From Fulvia fulva (Eukaryota; Ascomycota; Dothideomycetes; Mycosphaerellales; Mycosphaerellaceae): a DNA stretch of 64,000 nucleotides. This document shows positions 59,712 through 64,000 of this stretch, piece after piece. Both the position numbers and the translations under genes were made by a program. The DNA lies in contig NC_063019.1 in the NCBI RefSeq assembly GCF_020509005.1, forward strand, positions 248,001 through 312,000, given 5' to 3'. Numbering within the stretch: the first letter of the stretch is position 1; the number at the start of each line of letters is the position of its first letter. Below the pieces are notes generated by a model that was not told the origin of the DNA, searched no databases, and saw only the letters and a program-made list of their open reading frames with translations.

Positions 59712-60844
59712 ACGTGCTTTACTACCGAGCGGGCTATACTACCGAGCGGGCCACTTTTGCTAAGAACTATACTACTTCGACAGATATAGCTATATAACTA
59801 CTATTATAGCGTATATTGTCTTTAAACAAGGCCAAACTGACCTTAGCTGTCTAGGCTACGAAACGCGACGCGATAATTACGAATCGACTTGCTATAAAGG
59901 TATATGACGCGTCTCGAACTATACTAGGGTATCGATTGAATAGACGACCTTCTCGGGGTGACTATAAGCCTAATTCGAAGAAGCTTATAGAGCTAGAAGA
60001 GAGGGTGATACTTAGGTATATACTCGAGCTAGATCTTAGAGGTTTTCCGCTATTAAAGGCTAGTGTACGAGTAATAGCCGATTTATTACTATAAGAGAAG
60101 GGTCTTAAGCCCGCTAGTCTTAATTAGACAGACAGGTTTATTAGGCGGTATCGTAAGCTAAAGGTTTGTATAATACGTAGATACGATCGTTAGCGAGCCC
60201 TAATAGAAGATCTAGACGTTATCGAGAAGTAGTTCTTACTTATACGTAATATAAAGGAGAAGTATAGCATCCTTAACTAGGACACCTATAACTTCGACGA
60301 GATAGGGTTTATAATAGGTGTCATTACGTCTTAGAGCGTCGTTACGGGTTTAGAAAGGCGTAGTAGAAAGAGGAAGGTCGTTTAATAGGGCAATAGAGAG
60401 GGAGTAGAGAGATAGCGTATTAGATAGCTCTTATACGAAGCGAGATTAGTAAGCTACGTAAGTCTAACGAGGCCCTTATATAGCGGAAAGTACAAAAGCG
60501 TAAGTACATTTAGTCTAGAGGGTCTCTAACCTTCGATAAGGCGTCGTAATTAATACCTCTAGAGGATACTAGAAGGTAGGAAGTGAGTAGAGAGTCGCTA
60601 GATAGTGTTCGGCTAGTACTAAGGCTACGACGCTATAAGCGATATAGTAAGTCGGGGTATAACGTACGTACCTATCAAGTAGACTCGCTAGATAGCGAGG
60701 AATCTAAAGAGGAATTGTCCTCCTAGTAACGATTCTATAGGATGTCGTCGTGTTAAGATACCGTCGTAATTAAAGTAGAAGTAGTATAGTTCTTAGTAAA
60801 AGTAGCCCGCTCGGTAGTATAGCCCGCTCGGTAGTAAAGCACGT
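59712..60844 (+). mobile_element. Internally deleted Fot1/pogo-type DNA transposon
   Basis: 1133 bp with about 67-bp terminal inverted repeats starting ACGTGCTTTACTACCGAGCG and flanked by TA on both sides (59710-59711 and 60845-60846). Each TIR holds ACTACCGAGCGGGC twice, 16 bp apart. The Tc1/mariner superfamily cuts and pastes at TA. It is shorter than the about 1.9 kb usual for Fot1. It is inserted in the LINE L endonuclease. Confidence 0.9.
59815..60728 (+). pseudogene. Pogo/Fot1 transposase remnant lacking the catalytic core
   Basis: The N-terminal part is a CENP-B/pogo-like DNA-binding region (RDAIITNRLAIKVYDASRTI at about 59860, then a second helix-turn-helix ending in FIRRYRKL at about 60140). 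The start of the DDE domain is NFDEIGFIIGV at about 60292. After a GNREG segment the frame jumps to the C-terminal tail (YEARLVSYVS at about 60435) and a CCHC-like remnant ending in DSLDSEES near 60700. The middle of the DDE domain, with the second Asp and third acidic residue, is not present. Stops are of RIP type. Confidence 0.8.
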
Positions 60845-62433
60845 TATACTTTCTATTACGAGAACTTAAAGAGAGACTAGTCTAATACCGACCGAACTAC
60901 GCGCTAGAGGCCTCCTTAGACTATATCCCTATTTAAACGACGCTAGAGGTAAAGGCGATAGAGGAGCCGATAAGCGAACTACGCTATAACTAGAAGAAGG
61001 TACGCTAGGACGATATAAGAGGCTTCCTAATAGCGAACCTACCGTAGTATAGAGAACTCGAGACGACAGCTTAGCTAGATCAAGTAGCGGAACAGATTAC
61101 CTCGGTTATATAGTAAGTAGCGGAACAATATACGCCGTTACTCCGGCCCTTAACGTAGTAGAAGGCCTTCTAGACCGCTAAATACTCTACGAAGGTAAAG
61201 GAGGCTAGAAGGGCAAGGCGATAGTAGACGAAGGAGCATACCTAAGAGAAGTAGGAGTAATACTATCGTGTAATATAAGAGAAGAAGGTATAGATAAGAC
61301 GCGATAAGCTATAGGACTAGAGAGCGACGATCGGGCTCGTTATAGAAAACCCGGAATAGATATAAAGACTAGCTAAATAGGCACGACTACCTAAAGAGTA
61401 ACAAACCCCTCACTTCCCCCTAATCGTAGACCGCGAAGGGATTGCCTAGGCTACGCCCTGGGGCAAGGCAAAAGTATTAGCCGACTATTTCTTTTCTACG
61501 TAAGTAGAGGTAGATCTTACGGATATCGACCCGAGTATATATCCGGAACCCCTAGACATAGATTAGGCGGTTAGCTCTAATATAGTAAAAGGAGTTAAAA
61601 GTAAGCTAAAAGGACGAAAAGCCCTAGGCCTAGATAGGATACTAAACATATTACTAAAAGAGTATAGAGAAGAGATCGCGCCGAGCCTTACAAACCTATT
61701 TACCGCGTACCTACGGCTAGGGTATTATTCGAGGCCGTATAGAGAGTCTATAATAGTAGTACTACATAAGCTATAGAAGGAGGACTATACTTAGCCCAAA
61801 TCGTATAGGCTAATCGTACTTCTAAATACGATAGGGAAGGTTCTAGAGAAGATAGTAGCCTAGAGACTTACGTAGCTAGCCGAGAACAACTACGTACTCC
61901 TAGTAATATAGATAGGGGGAAGAAGCTAGCGATCGACACTAATAGTAATAGAGCTAATTACGGAGTAAATTTAGACCCTCTAGTACTACGGTAGGAACCG
62001 AGCGGCGTCCTTACTATCCGTCGACATTATAGGAGCCTTCGATAACGTCTTATACTAAAGGCTAATATATATCCTATAATATAAAAGGCATCCCCTAGTA
62101 GGTAACGAAGTTCGTCTACTCCTTTCTCTAGGACCGGGCGATATACCTAGTCCTAGGGAGGTATGCGTCCGACCCGGTAAAGGTAGAGGCTAGAATACCT
62201 TAGGGATCTACTCTCTCTTCTATCCTATTTCTAATATTTATGTCTAACCTAATTCCTCTACTTACCTCTCCGTAAACCTTAGTATCGGAATTCGTAGACG
62301 ATATAAATATTCTAGCCTAGTTAGACTCGATAGAGGAGAACTGTCGCCTCCTTAAAGATAGGTATAAGAAATGCGAGGAGTAGGTAAAGAAGTACGGTAC
62401 CCGGTTCGCCCCTAAAAAGTACTAGCTTATATA

Positions 62434-64000
62434 TATATATATTGTTTATTATGCTATTATAGAGCCTATTGGCCTATATAGCTATACTACCTACTTCTAG
62501 TTATAAAGGGGAAACTCGTATTATAGAGTAAAAACCCCCTCTCCTCTCCTATACGTTCTTAACCTTACCTTCTTTTATGTTTTCCTTATTAAGGGTATAC
62601 TAGTATTATAGGCCTGCCCTAATAACTACCCTATCTACACCCCCTTGACCTCCCGCCTCTTCTCTATCTACTCCTTCGTCTCGCTAGCTAGCGCGAACTG
62701 TTTAAGAAAGCCCTACTATAGTATCTACTATACTATCCGTCTTACGTCTCGCTTATCCGTTACGATTAACTAGTAGTCGCGTCTTACTACCTTAGCTCTC
62801 TACTAGCCTCGTCCTTCTACCTATTACGGGCACCGTAGTATTATATACTCCGGGTTCTATAACGGGTAGTTATACTAGTATACTAGGCTATATACGTCCG
62901 GGACTTTCCTTCTATATAGGTAGGCCCTTAACCTAATATATTCGGACCTAATCTATATCGCGATACTTACTTCGGCCCTTATTAGGTTACGGTAGAGTAG
63001 GTAGTTATGCCTCTAGAAGGGGCGTAAGGCTAGGGGTCCTCGATTCGGTAGGGGATTCTCTTTTCATCCCTATTCCTAAAGGTAGCCCGCTACCTACTCT
63101 ACGAGGCTTTATATCTTTACCTTATTGCCCTTTTTCCTCCGTACCTTTTCCTCCTCCTCCTTCCTCTCTAGCCACTCCTAGGTTCGCTTAACAACTTTAA
63201 ACGTACATAGGTCGTCTTACTTTTAGCTTTAACGTACCCTAAGGCTAGGTAGTCGGTCGTACCTCCTAGTAATCTTCTCCGTAGAGTCCCGAATAGCTTA
63301 TTATACTAGATAATCCGCCGTCTTCCTAGCGTATTGGATCCTCATTCCCTTAATATAATGCTTAATCGGGGGGGACCCTATCTCTACCTCCGCTACTCTC
63401 GTTAGCGTTACCTTATAGGCTCCTAGTATCCGTCTAAGGTTCGCGGCCTACGTCCGGTTTAGGGGTCCCTCTATCCGCTTTAGGATCGGTTTACCTACTC
63501 CTCCTATCCCCTATATCTAGGCCCCGTAGAGTATTACTAGTTTTACGATCGTCTTATATATAATCCTTACCTTACGAAATGTAGCTCCCTATATTAACGT
63601 TATGAGTCTAGTTATTATAGCCTCGTTAACCTAGGCTCTGTTCTAGGCTTTCCTAATCTAGGGGTTCTAGCTAAGCTTAGGGTCTAGCTAGATTCCTAGG
63701 ACTCGTAATTCGGGAGAGGGCTTCGTTACGTAACCCTAGATAGTTACCGTTACTTATATACTATAGTAGGTTCTTACCTTACTAAAGTAGATAAGCTAGT
63801 ACTTTTCCGGGGCGAAACGGACGCCGTGTCGACGTACCTATTCCTCGTATACTTCGTGTCTTTCTATAAGTAGCCGGTAGTGTTCTTTAGTCGTCGTTAA
63901 CTAGGCTAGGATGTTTATATCGTCGACGAACCCCGAGGCCGACGTTTATAGTAAGGTAAGTAGTAGGATTAGGTCCGCTATAAAGATTAAGAAGAGGATC
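62434..64000 (-). mobile_element. LINE M, 3' part, family 2, continues past the window
   Basis: Reverse complement of a family 2 LINE 3' region, homologous to LINE O (25922 onward): the 3' UTR, C-terminal region and RT end follow in the same order. The 3' tail is a (TA)n run at about 62431-62450. It is inserted in LINE L ORF2. Strong RIP. The window edge cuts it in the RT. Confidence 0.82.

Larger units (their letters stand above)
59326..62433 (+). mobile_element. LINE L, family 2, interrupted and truncated both sides
   Basis: Decayed ORF2 of a second LINE family. The endonuclease starts at 59326 (LLGNFNLYYL at about 59540; SVIDL at about 59695) and is split by the Fot1/pogo element at 59712-60844. 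It resumes with RPNYALEASSDYIPI (about 60890) and the RT (ALGLDRILNILLKE at about 61622-61665; SVDIIGAFDNV at about 62018; FVDDINILA at about 62290). It ends at FAPKKY (about 62410), where LINE M begins. Confidence 0.82.

Overview
The window looks like a transposon-rich subtelomere-like or AT-isochore-type block from a filamentous ascomycete (Pezizomycotina; a Dothideomycete is my guess, not shown). Two things point there: LTR retrotransposons, Tad-type LINEs and a Fot1/pogo element of kinds known from these fungi, and the imprint of repeat-induced point mutation (RIP). Over most of 5.4-64 kb the dinucleotides CpA and TpG are strongly depleted and TpA is in excess, so that CAG and TGG codons have become TAG stops, while CpG is left largely intact. 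Only one intact cellular gene is visible, TYW1 (minus strand, 2770-5094), an intronless radical-SAM enzyme of wybutosine synthesis. It sits in an island of ordinary composition (about 0.5-5.3 kb) with three degenerate tRNA-like units just beyond its 3' end.

To the right of TYW1 lies a first nest, which can be unpicked with target-site duplications (TSDs). A Ty1/copia element (D, minus, from 5358) is interrupted at 10117/10118 by a second copia element of another clade (E, minus, to about 32069). E's LTR was split by a Ty3/gypsy element (F, plus, 10158-25713, 110-bp LTRs, TSD AACC). F in turn holds a full copia element (A, 12193-17329, TSD AACTC) whose 5' LTR carries a 391-bp solo LTR (TSD CGTGT), a LINE fused to a 604-bp unit (20540-22349) and a 234-bp solo LTR (TSD GGTAG). 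E also holds a second LINE fused to the same 604-bp unit (25922-28769) and a 520-bp solo LTR that has escaped RIP (TSD TCTAG).

A second nest runs from about 33858 to 56192. A Ty3/gypsy element (I, plus) is interrupted in its protease by a full-length 4.94-kb LINE (K, 14-bp TSD) and in its integrase by two full copia elements, B (minus, TSD TTAAG, the least mutated) and C (plus, TSD CTCCG). Removing B and C restores a continuous integrase reading frame. The right end (56.2-64 kb) is a pile of 5'-truncated LINEs (J, L, M) with an internally deleted Fot1/pogo transposon inserted by TA duplication in L.

Nearly all TE coding sequence is broken by stops and should be read as pseudogenes. Copia elements A, B and C share a primer-binding site matching the anticodon arm of initiator tRNA-Met, and A-D share a polypurine tract. 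The most unusual observations are the two LINE families fused to one 604-bp unit at the same base, the extra sense and antisense reading frames in gypsy F, and the tRNA-like array next to TYW1.
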